Origin: Membranipora membranacea
Lineage: Eukaryota; Bryozoa; Gymnolaemata; Cheilostomatida; Membraniporidae
NCBI GenBank assembly: GCA_914767715.1
Contig: OU612075.1
Location: forward strand, 10,104,001 to 10,168,000
Length of the DNA: 64,000 bases
Reading direction: 5' to 3'
The position numbers and the translations under genes were made by a program. Shown here piece by piece: positions 47,558-59,500 of this stretch. The notes below the pieces were generated by a model. The model worked only from the letters and a program-made list of their open reading frames with translations, searched no databases and had not been told where the DNA came from. Each line of letters starts with the position of its first letter. Position 1 is the first letter of the stretch.

Positions 47558-50500
47558 TTAAAGTTTGTCGAAGTGGATTCTGATAGTTCCATTAACATCA
47601 TGTCTGCAGAGCGGACATGTTACCATGGCTGGAGCACAGGAGACGCAGCAGGCTGTAAAACACAAGAGAGCTGCCTTAAAAAAGATGAACAGTTTACCGA
47701 AATGATATGTTAATGCTGATTCAAACCAAATCTTGACAAATTAATAGCGCTTAACCCGTGTTACTCCCGTGTCAAAACCAGAGAAAAACTACTAATATAG
47801 CTTATCATAGCCTTTATACCACCTTATGTCAGAATGAATTTCACTGCGTTATGTGATTCTCAGTTCTCAACCAAAAGGTAGGGTATTGGTTCCGTATTCT
47901 TTTTTTATCATATCAAGTCATTTCTGTAACTCTTTGCCATTCTTGATTTGTGGCAAACACATGTAATAAAAGATTTAGAAATTATAGGTGTGATGATATC
48001 AGAGAGCGGTGACTTACCAGCATGACCACATGGCAAAAATATTATTCCGACGAGCTGATCCAAGCATATTTTACAGGAGAGCTGTGATTTCATCCTTTGA
48101 GCAAACTCTACAACATAAACAGACTCACGCTGCAATTGAACATTACATAGAATTGTGGGTCGGATTGTCACGGTAAGGCATCGAATAATAATTGTAGTGT
48201 TGCATAAAAACTGCTATACGACTTATAGAGCAGCTATTGGGTTTCAAACCGGGAATAATAGCCTAGCATGATTATTATAACTTATACATGAGTAATATCA
48301 GTACAATTATTTTGGAGTCGTGCCCTCATTGTCACTGAAGAGACAACTACCAAATGGCAGAGGCAATTACACATGTATATGATTTGCAGCTCCTGCAGCC
48401 AAGAAATAGGTCAGGCCTATGACCAAGCAATTGATGACCCTGATCATAAAAATGAGAGACTGCGCTTGCAGACTAGAGGGTCCATCTTCAGTATATTATT
48501 AAAATTTTGAGCTTATTCTCAAATCCATTGTCATAAATATCATTCAGGAGTATATATGAGCTTTGGTTAAGCTATTGTCAAGGATGCCTTACTGTTAGCT
48601 ATCACCAATACAACTTGCACTGGCTTAGCTGGGAGTTAAGCAAATTAATGAAGTTGAGTGCATAAAAGCTAGCCATCGAAAACGCTGTTTCAAACATGTG
48701 GGATATGGCGGCATGCTTTTTCTCAAGCAAATACATTGATCCCCTTCAACTGTTTTACACAAACGAGACAAATTCTTCATAATCTTAAAATAGGAGGGGG
48801 GAGAGGTTGAGAATGTATTTTCCGGATACACATCCTAATTGACAGTCATGCTCATGGGAGAGATGTGTTGTGGATTGAACAAAGCAGTTTTTGTATTCTC
48901 TTTGCACATAACCTAGTTAGAGTCAGCCGCTGGATGGATCCTGACGTAACAATATTAACTTTAAATAATAAGTCAGCCGCCAGACAGACAAAGTCCTTTA
49001 TGCCGTAATCTACCTGATTGTTCACCCTGCACAAGAAAATGTTACATAAAACTGTAATTTTATAGTTCAACAAATCGTTTGATCCTTGGGTGCCAGGTAG
49101 ACAAAATGTCGTATGCCGTAACATTATTACCTCTTCTTTCACCCTTCACAAGAAAATATTGCATAAAACTTTGATTTTATAGTTCAACAAATAGCTTCAT
49201 CCTTTTGATCTAAGCCGGTTTCCCGCCGTAGAATTATGTTGTTATCGAACCATTCTGATTTTATCGGACTATTATATATGATTTGTGTCTTTTGATTGTG
49301 TGTCCACGTAGACCTGGTGTTGTGACCGCTGCCTATATAAATGAGAACTTTGATATTCATAGAGAGTCGGTTAGTTGAGTTTTAAACTTATAGTTGAGTT
49401 TTGACTTATACAATTTTAACTGTGTTTTAACTTTGACTTTTAATAGACATAAAATAAAGTATCTTAAAGAGTTTTCAATATCTAGACTTATTAATTGTGC
49501 AGGTTGAGTTAATGGTAAATTTGGATATCTATTGAGTTAGTGGTAATTATGATATAAAACAGACAGTGAGTAATTGATATTGATATCTATCCCTTATCTC
49601 TAAAAGGGGCTGCTCTGGTAGCGTCTACAAAAGTAGTCGTCATGGACAGTCACCTTAGTACCACCATGAGGTAAAACCAACAAGATGTATCATATTTCTC
49701 ATGAGTATCAAGTGCAAGTTATAACAGACCTATCGGGTTCTCCTGATATCTGGCTCCTCTCTCTTCTTCTCCCTGTTCAGGTTCTACCGGAGCCACAGGA
49801 GCCATTGGATCATCCCCACCTGCAGGTACAGGATCTACTGGAGCAGGCTCCACCTGGTTAATACCGTTACCGGGCACAGCAGGTCCTGCAGCACCCTCAG
49901 TAACTCCTGTCGATGATAAAGACAACAATATACTTTCATAAAAACAAACAAAAAACAGAAGATTTGACTCACACTAATTGTAGCTTAGGTGATGCAAAGA
50001 TGCTGCAAAGGGCTATAATGGGAACAGGAAAAAAGTCTGAGGAATATAGCTATTCTCGTAAAAAAAGACTGATTTCATGAGTTTGGCTAGACCTCATATC
50101 AGATAAATATGATGAGGACTTTCGGAAATTAGCAATAATGTGAACGGTTACCATGAACATATATATGTTATTGAACTATGCTTGTTGTTGCTTTTACACC
50201 ATGCTCAAATGTGACTTTATTTGACTAGTTAACAATAAGAACATGTGTTTGGAAAGACAACTCTAATAAACAACCAGTATACATGAACTGACAATTCCAA
50301 AATAGGGATAATACAACATCTCCCTCCGAGCTCTTAAGTACCGTGGCCCAGAAAGCCGGATAAAACTAAACTTATCTGCTGTGAATTTAATTTAAAATGG
50401 CCTGAATTGAATTAAACATTTCATTGAATTTAATCAAACTTCTCTGCATCATACTTTTCTTTTCCGCATCAAACTTTTCTGTTCTGATGCAGCAGAACAA

Positions 50501-53500
50501 AAAGTTTGATGCAGAGTATAAAAGTTTGATGCAGAACAAAAAAGTTTGATGCAGAACAGAAAAGTTTAATTCCGAGTAGAAAAGTTTGATTAAGAGGAGA
50601 AAAGGTTGATGCAGAACTTGAAAGTTTGATGCAGAAAAGTTTGATGCAGAAAAGTTTGGTTAAATTCACTGAAATGTTTAATTAAATTCAGGCCTTTTTT
50701 AAATTAAATTCACAGCAGATAAGTTTAATTTTATCCGGCTTTCTGGGCCACGGTACTCAAGACAGTACGAGAACACACAGGAAATCAGCTATTTAACTGT
50801 ACCTAAAGGTAATAAAATAAATGAAATGCAATAAAACTATGTACACATGCATCCATTTCACATCCTGTGCACAAACAGATCATCATCATCATCATAGCAG
50901 TCTGTCGATACGACAATGACTGTCTTCATTTTGGTCTGATCAAACATCTCCAGCCATCTCTATTTCTAGCATTCCTTTGCCAATTTGCTCTGTCAATGTC
51001 CAGCTTCTTCATATTCCTCTTCACAGTATCTTTGAACCTTAACCTGGGCCTCCCTTGATTACGTCTTCCCTCCTTCAGCTGGGAGTAGAGTAGTTGTCGA
51101 GGTAGGCGGTTATGGTCCATCCTTTCTACATGGCCAAGCCATCTCAGATTCATCTGAATGAGTATGGACTTTAGGGACGGTAACCCTGCACTCTTTAGTA
51201 CCTCAACATTTGTGATCTTGTCTCTCCATGAGATACCCATGATTGATCGTAGATGTCTCATCACATACGCTTGCAGCAGGTCAGTCTGCACACTGTATAC
51301 AGTCCATGTCTCAGCACCATAAAGTAAGGCAGCTAGCACAGTAGCCCTATACACTTGACACTTAACTTTGATTGAGACATGGCGGTTGTTCCAGAGTCTT
51401 TCGCGCAAGTTTCCATACACAGCACTAGCATTTCCTATTCTCAAGGAGATTTCATTATCTAGCTTTACATTGTCAGCTACAGTGCTTCCAAGGTACTTGA
51501 AAGTTTTACACTGTTCCAACGGCTCTCTGTTGATATTTACATTGCTTGGTAAAGAAACTTCGCTCAGGAACTTTGGGGGTTGATAGAGGCACTCAGTCTT
51601 CTTAATGTTGATTTTGAGACTAAACATCCTTGCAGCATCAGCAAATCTGTCAACTAGAGTTTGGATGTCATCAGAGTCATGAGCTACCAGAGCGCTATCG
51701 GACTCTCGTATTGTACTCCTTCCACTTCTGAACCCACACTGAGACTCCGGTAATAGGGGGTGATATGAGCATTCAGCCGATTCAGCAGTATACGAGAGAG
51801 GATCTTGCCTACTATGGATAGAAGGGATATACCTCGAAAATTTCCACAGTCTTTTCTGTCACCTTTCTTAAATAGTGGGACAATACTTGCATCCTTCCAG
51901 TCTTGTGGTACTTTCTCAGTGTCCCACACCTTCTGTATGAGATTGAATAGACATTCTGTCATCTTCTGACCACCATTTTCCCATACCTCAGATGGGATTC
52001 CATCTCTACCAGGGGCTTTCCTGTCTTGTATTGAACCGATTGCCGATACGAGTTCATTCATATCAGGTGGATCGTCCAATAGTCGAACAGCTGGCCTCTG
52101 CATTATCTTGTTCTTATATATATATATTCAACAGTTGGTCAAAGTGGTGAAAAAATCTTTCCAGGATTTTATCCTCCTCCTGTAGGACTGTGGTCCCATC
52201 AAGGTCCCGTAGTTGAACCAGTCCTCGTGGTTTTGGGCCATAGGTTTCCCTCAAACCTGTGTAAAATGCTTTCATGTCCCTCCTGTCTGCCGCTTCCTGG
52301 AGCTCTCTAGCCTTTTCTTCCCACCATCTACTCTTCATCTCTCTAGTATACCTCTGAAGGCTGCTCTGTGCTTTTCTGTAAGTCTTTCTCTTTGATCTGG
52401 TGTTACACTGAAAAGAAGCTTGCCTCGCCTTGTCTCTCTCCTCAATCAACTTCTGCAGTGACACATCGTGCTCGTCAAACCAATCCTGATGTTTTCGGCC
52501 CTGCTTCCCAAGCACTTGACTTGAATACACAGTTTCCTTCAAGTCTTCCCATCTCTGTTCCATATCACCATCTGTTGAATCCCAGTGTTCTAGTTTGACA
52601 TCCATATCTTTCCTTAGTTGCTCTCTCTTATTCTGGTCTTTCAATGCTCCTGTGTCTAGTTTTCGTGGTGGTTTAGAACCAGACGTCTTGTGCTGCATCT
52701 TCCTTTTAATCACCATTTCAGATCTTAGCATAACAGTCTGTGCCACAATCTGCTCCCCTTAAAGCTCGAGTGTCCAGCACCTCACCATCATCTCTCTGTC
52801 TGACAATGATTTAATCCAGCAAGTGCCAGTGTTTGGACCTTGGGTGCATCCATGTGTTCTTGTGTGCCTCCTTGTGTTTAAAGATGGTGTTGGTTATCAC
52901 AAGGCTGTACGCTGAGCAGAGAGCCAGAAGCAACTCTCCGTTTGCATTGCATTTGCCTACTCCTAGACTACCGAGGACTCCCTTCCACTTCTCAGAGTCT
53001 GAGCCTATTCTTGCATTGAAATCACCGATCAAAATCAATCTGTCATCAGCAGGAACACGCTTGATTGAATCTCTCAGATCACTGTAGAACTGTTCGTTCA
53101 CCTCCACGGTGTTGGTCAAAGTGGGGGCATATGCACTAATGAAGGTAGCGCATAGTTTCTTCTAAAGAGGAAGCCTCATTTACATGATCTTATCATTGAC
53201 AGGAATACTGAAACATAAATTCAACATGATATACAACTCAGTGACATATTATCCACATCTTATAGTGTTCTTATTGTTGCGCTCACACTCCGGACATTAC
53301 AGAGGTTCCTCTATTGTTGCGCTCACATTCTGGACATAACAGAGGTTCCTCTATTGTTGCGCTCACATTCTGGACATTACAGAGGTTCCTCTATTGTTGC
53401 GCTCACATTCTGGACATTACAGAGGTTCCTCTATTGTTGCGCTCACATTCTGGACATTACAGAGGTTCCTCTATTGTTGTGCTCACATTCTGGACATTAC

Positions 53501-56500
53501 AGAGGTTCCTCTATTGTTGTTTCCTTGCAACGCGTGAACTCCTCCTTAGACCAGATCGATTAACCTTCTCCGGTCTTCCATCATCTGACTTTTGTGGCGG
53601 AGTTACAGGTATGACATCTGACCTGTTTCTCATCAGTTTTCCACCACTCTCTGTGTCTACTATCACCCTTCTTGTGGTTGTGTTTGAGGGCTGTGTAACT
53701 ACTCCTTGTAGTCTATTGTCTCTTAGGATGACATTGTCACCAGTCAAGAGAGGGTGTAGGTCTCTGACTCGAGGATTTGCATCATGGTTACCTTTCATCC
53801 TCGCCTTGTACAGATCATTCTTCTCTTTGAACTTTGCGTGATCTGGTAGCTCAGGGACCAACTGAGCCGGATGAACTACAACTGTGGTTCGCAACTTCCT
53901 CCCCATAAGCAGCTCAGCCGGGGAGTAAAGTCCCAATACAGGTGGTGATCTATAAGCCAACAGAGCAAGGTACGGATATTTTTCCTTCTTCAACATTTGC
54001 TTCACAGTTTCCACAGCTCATTCAGCGGCTCCATTACCTCTAGCATATTTCGGACTACTAGTAACATGAGTGAATCCATACTGCACAAAGAATTTAGCAA
54101 ACTCCTCTGAGGAGTATTGAGGGCCATTGTCAGAAATGACACACTCAGGTATTCCGTGTCGAGAAAACACACTCTTCAGGTGGGCTATCGTGTTTCTTGA
54201 GCTTGTGTCCTTGCCAACGCCACCACAGGGTATCTGGAATAGCAGTCCATAATAATGAGGTAGTTGTTCCCAGGTCGGTCGGTGCCTAATATCTGCCAGG
54301 GGCGTTCGGGTGTCGCACTGGATCGTGGAGGCTTGTGTGTTTTATTGGCCTCCTCCTTGCACTCTCTTCATTTCTTCACCATATCTTCTATTGATTTGTT
54401 CATCCCGGGCCACCATAGACTACCTCTAGCTCTAGCTTGGCACTTCGTTATGCCTAGGTGTCCTCTGTGGATGTCTACCAAAACCTTCAGTTGTTGAGAA
54501 AGCGGCACTATCAGTTTGGTGCCCAGCATCAAGTATCATTTGTTTATTGTCAGCAGGCCTTTTCTCTGAAAGTATGGCCGGATCTGAGTGTCGACAGATG
54601 AAAGGTATGTAGGCCAACCCTGCTCAACATACTCCATAACTTTGCTCAGCACAGCATCTTGTTTCTGTTCTGTCTGGAACTGCTGCAACCTTGTGTCTGT
54701 TCCATTGAGATGGACAACATTGTCTATGTAAAACTCCATAGCTTCCACTCTTCTCAAATCACTGATATCAGGTGCAGCTCTCGTGTAACGTTCTAGGCTC
54801 CAGGCACATGTTGAACTGAATATTGAAATCTCTGCAGTCTCAGCTTGAACCCTTGTATGCGCGGAGGTAACTTGTCGAGAAACATGCACCCAAACAAGGG
54901 TACCAGGGCTTTATGGTCAGTCTCTATTGTTACCCCCTCCATTCCGAGCACATACTGTGAGAATTTCTCCATAGCCCAGCAGATAGCCAATGCCTCAAGC
55001 TCAATGGCTGCATACCTCTCTTCAGCATCATTCAACGAGCGACTCGCAGCTGCTACTAGTCTCCTTGATCCAGCATCTTGTACCTGACTTAGCACTGCCC
55101 CCACTCCATCTCTACTGGGATCAGTGGTTACAAATGTTTTTCTCTCACAGCTGTATGTTGCCAACACCGGTGGTTCTCTAAACAATGCTTTCACACCCTG
55201 GAATGCTTTTTCCTGTGCTTGGACCCAATACCAACCATTCTCCTTGACCTCTGTTCGAACCAGCTCTCTCAGAGGCCCACTGACATCAGCCAACCCGTTT
55301 GAAAACATAGCAAACTGATTTGCTAGGCCTAGGAAGCTTCTAACAGCTGTAATATCTGTTGGGACAGGGAAGTCTATAATTCCCTGTATTCTGGGCCCGG
55401 CATTTATTCCATTTCCATCAATCACATATCCAAGAAATTGTACATTTTTCTCTCCGAATTTGCACTTATCCTTGTTCAATGTCATGCCTGCTGCCTTGAT
55501 CCTCTGTAGAACCTGTTCAAGTCTACCACCATGTTCTGTCAGATCTTTGCCATACACAAGCTCATCATCCATGTGCACGATCACACCATCTATTCCCTCC
55601 AAAATCCTGTTAATCTCTGCTGCGAAGATTTCTGGACTGCTTGCTAACCCTTTGTGCAATTTGAGGTATCTGTACCTCCCCCGGTGGGTGAGAAAGGTTG
55701 TCAACCTGCTTGATACATCTGATAATGGAATCTGAAAAAATCCACTGTTTGCATCGATCTTCGAGAAAACCTTCCCATCTCCCAGTTTCCCCAGTGAGTT
55801 CTCCACTGTTGCCATTGGATGTAGCTCCCGTACAACAAACTTGTTGAGCTGCGTGTAGTCTGTACATATTCTAACTTTTTTCTGACCTGGTTTGGGCACA
55901 ACAACCATCGGTGTAACCCAGACTTGGTTCATCCTCAACTTTTGTGATAACTTTGTTGTCAACCATCTGTTGTAAAGCTTCGTCAGTAGCCTTGATAAGT
56001 GGGAAGGGAAGGTCTTGGTACATAGAGAGCATATGGAATTGCGTTTTCTTTCAGAGTTATTGAATATTCTCTGCTAACTTTACCCAAACCTTCGAATAGC
56101 TTTTCATCCACTTTCACCAAGCCAACTTCGCATCTCTCGTTGTTCACAGAGATTAGGTCTAGAGCTTCAAAAGCTCTCTTACACAGTAGCGGATGTGATT
56201 GATTCTCAACAACATATATGTCCTCTGAGATTTTGTGGCTACCCACTTCCATGGTGCTCGTCATAACCCCAAGACACCTCAAAGGTGTTTTGCCTGGGCC
56301 AAACAGTCTCTTGTTGGTAGGTTTCAGACCCCCCTTGCAGTGTTGCCGGCCACATACACTCAACACTGCCCCCCGTGTCCAGTTTGAACTTGACAACTTG
56401 GTTCTGTTTCATATCTGTACCAACTCTCACCTTTGAATACCATGAACTACAATCAATGGATTCGGTCAAGTTGATTTCACCAAGAAATAACTCAGCGGTC

Positions 56501-59500
56501 TCACTCTCATCATCCTGCTGAATGTCATTCACCTCCTTAGAAGAGCTGCACACTCTAGAAAAATGATTATATTTCTGGCATTTCTGGCCATATGCTGGAC
56601 ATTTCCTAGGGGGGTGGTCATTCCAGCATTTCTCACATCGTTTCCTGAACTGACCTGTCTTTCAGCCTCGCCCAGAATAGTTTGTTTTCTTTCCGTAGCT
56701 CAGGGCTTCTACACTACCGCCTGGTTTCTCTTCAACCTTGGACTCCTTTTCTTCTGCATCCTTGGCTGCCTTCGCTGCCTCTGCTACCCTCAAAGATTTA
56801 ATTACATAATCTAGAGTGTGTCTATCGTCGTCCTGTTTCATAAGCTTGTGTCTGACTTTTTCATCATCAAGCCCAAATAGCAACTTGTCCCCTATCAGCG
56901 AGTCTCTCTGATCACCAAAATCACATGACTGTGCAAGCTTCATCAGGTAAACATCAATAGACTCTCCATTTTGGCTGCTGTTATGAAATTTGTATCTTGA
57001 CACAACAATACCAGATCTTGGATTACAATGGTCATGAAACCTTTGAAGGACATCTTTTAATTTCCTGCCATCAGTACCCTCCTCTATCTCATCCCCGGAA
57101 TCTGGATTTTTAAATTCCATCTGAGAGTACATCTCCCTGAGGTCCTCTCCTCCACAATGCCTGTGTAATGCCAACTTCCTTTTCTCAACCGCCTTCTCAT
57201 CTTTGACAACATTGATGGCCAAGAGATAATCAGTGAAAGCCATCTTCCACTTTCTCCACTCACCAGCTAAATCACTGGCCCTCATGTCAATGGGCTGAGG
57301 GGGGCTATGCCTTCCATACTGTTACCTGCCTCTAACACACCCGGAAACCAGCTGCCACCATGAACTAACTATGCTTGTTGTTGCTTTTACACCATGCTCA
57401 AAAGCACAGATGTTCTGCAGCGAAGCTGCAGCCCAGAATGAAAGAGGGAATGAAAAGAGTGAAAGAAGGTCCACATATTAAAAATTCATGGTTGCATTTT
57501 AATTCTCTGTGTATACAATAAAACAGCAGTTATAGAAATAGTGTACACAAAATATGTGAGAACCATACTAACTTACTAGTTTGGCCAAGATGAAAAAGTA
57601 TTCAAGTCAGCACAGAGTCAGCACAGCCTCTTCATCGGTAAAGTCAGCTTTTTCCCATTCACGAGCGTCACTGGTGTACCAATAATTCAAAAATTTCATT
57701 TACAACTTTATCACCAAATGATGCATAATAAAAGCCACACCTACACTTTCCCTGAGCCAATCATTGGCTCTTCCACACAACTTTGTTTACAAAATTGATC
57801 TGTATGATTGGCTCAGGGAAAATGTAGGTGTGGCTTTATTATGCATCATTTGGTGATAAAGTCGTAAATGAAAATTTTAAATTATGGTACACCAGTGACG
57901 CTCGTGAATGGGAAAAAGCTGACTTTACCGATGAAGGGACTGCTGACTCTGTGACATCCTGATGACCTAGCGAAATTGGTCATTGTATCAAGTATCAGTG
58001 GTTTTCACACATTTCCAATGGTAAAGACTTCAGATGACTGTTTATAAGAAGATACATATAGGTCAAGTGCAGACAATTCCAAAATAGGGATAATACAACA
58101 GTTATAATTTTATATTTATGTCTATGATAATAACTGCTGATACTATCAGTCAAACCATCGAATAAATCCTATGATTACACTGCATCATGTTATGATATAG
58201 CGCTAGACCTTCCATTTTTCCTGGTTGAACAATTCATTCTAGTGTTTTACTGGCTTCCATTAGTGCTCTTGGCACCCCACTTCCCAGGTGCAACATTATA
58301 AAAAAAGGTTTCGAGGTGCTCATCGCCAGTGTCGGCATTTTTGAAAGTATCTCCTTATCCATCAATGTGATAAACAATGCAAACACTTTTTCAGTAATTT
58401 CAGGAATTCCCAATAATCTCAACATTAAGCAAGGTATAGTTTAAGTGCTCAAACGGTGCAAGATGCTGGTAGAGGCATTTCATTATCAACCACTTTCTCC
58501 CCTCCGTTTAAGTATATACCCATAAAGTGCCACAGTTATGGCCACCATGTAAAAGAGGATAACTCCAAACATTCTGTAAAAATTGAGATGGAGCTAGATA
58601 AAAAGACTGGCCATACAAGAGAAAAAGATAGTTATGTATAGTTATGATAGTTATGTATAGGCAATCAAGACATATTGTTTCATATCCATCATACCAATAT
58701 GCTGACAAGTTTCCAGGATTGCTCAATTTTGACTTGGAATGACAATATATTTTTCCTTCAAAAATTTGGTAAGGTTGAGGAATTATATGGTTTACTACAA
58801 TGTACTGTTTTGTGGCAGGTGTTGTCTAGCCAGCAATTTATTAGTTGTCTCACCACAAATAAGGGGGCCATAACTGTGGCACTTTATGGGTATATACTTA
58901 AACGGAGGGGAGAAAGTGGTTGATAATGAAATGCCTCTACCAGCATCTTGCACCGTTTGAGCACTTAAACTAAGCAAGGTATAGTTAGAGCTGTACGGCA
59001 TATATGGCATGATCTTTATCTAGTCTCCCAAAAATTTGAAACACTATTAACTCTGTTAGGTGTATTATGTAACTTGATCTATAAGGTTTAAAGTATGCAT
59101 TTGTCACAGATTGTCTCATTGTTCAAAAATAGATCAAAAAGACACCTGAATCACGATGAGGTTTGAGAGATTAGGATGTCGAAGAGCAAGGAAAAGTAAC
59201 TTAACTCTCTTATGGTTGCAATGGGGGACGCCATGGTATAGACATAATATGTGGCTATACAGGCCTAAATGTAAAGGATTTCTAGGTTAAATCTATTAGA
59301 TGACAAGTTTTTGTGTTCATACTCAAACTCACTGCATTACAGTCTATTTTGATAAAATATCACCATGGACATGGTATGGCAATTTCTCAGTCCAGCGGGT
59401 GTGACATATGGAGGTGTCATTTCAGAATATTGACTTTGTTATTGATGCAAACCAGGATTCTGAGATTTTTTGATGGGACCAAGCTGAACACAAATCCTCT

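Larger units (their letters stand above)
50172..58100 (-). mobile_element. Ty3/gypsy-type LTR retrotransposon with nested insertions
   Basis: LTR ends TGTTGTATTATCCC...AGTTCA are shared by 50,172-50,318 and 57,361-58,100, and the whole is flanked by GTTAT on both sides (50,167-50,171 and 58,101-58,105). On the minus strand a primer-binding site starting TGGTGGCAGCTGG lies directly after the 5' LTR, and a purine tract GGAGGGAGA directly before the 3' LTR. Coding order is gag, protease, reverse transcriptase, RNase H, integrase, the gypsy order. No envelope-like frame was seen. Stops and frameshifts break the frames, so the copy is not active. Confidence 0.95.

Noticed and set aside
53314-53841. 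175-codon plus frame over the 40-bp repeats
   Set aside because: Antisense to the integrase coding strand and produced by the minisatellite.
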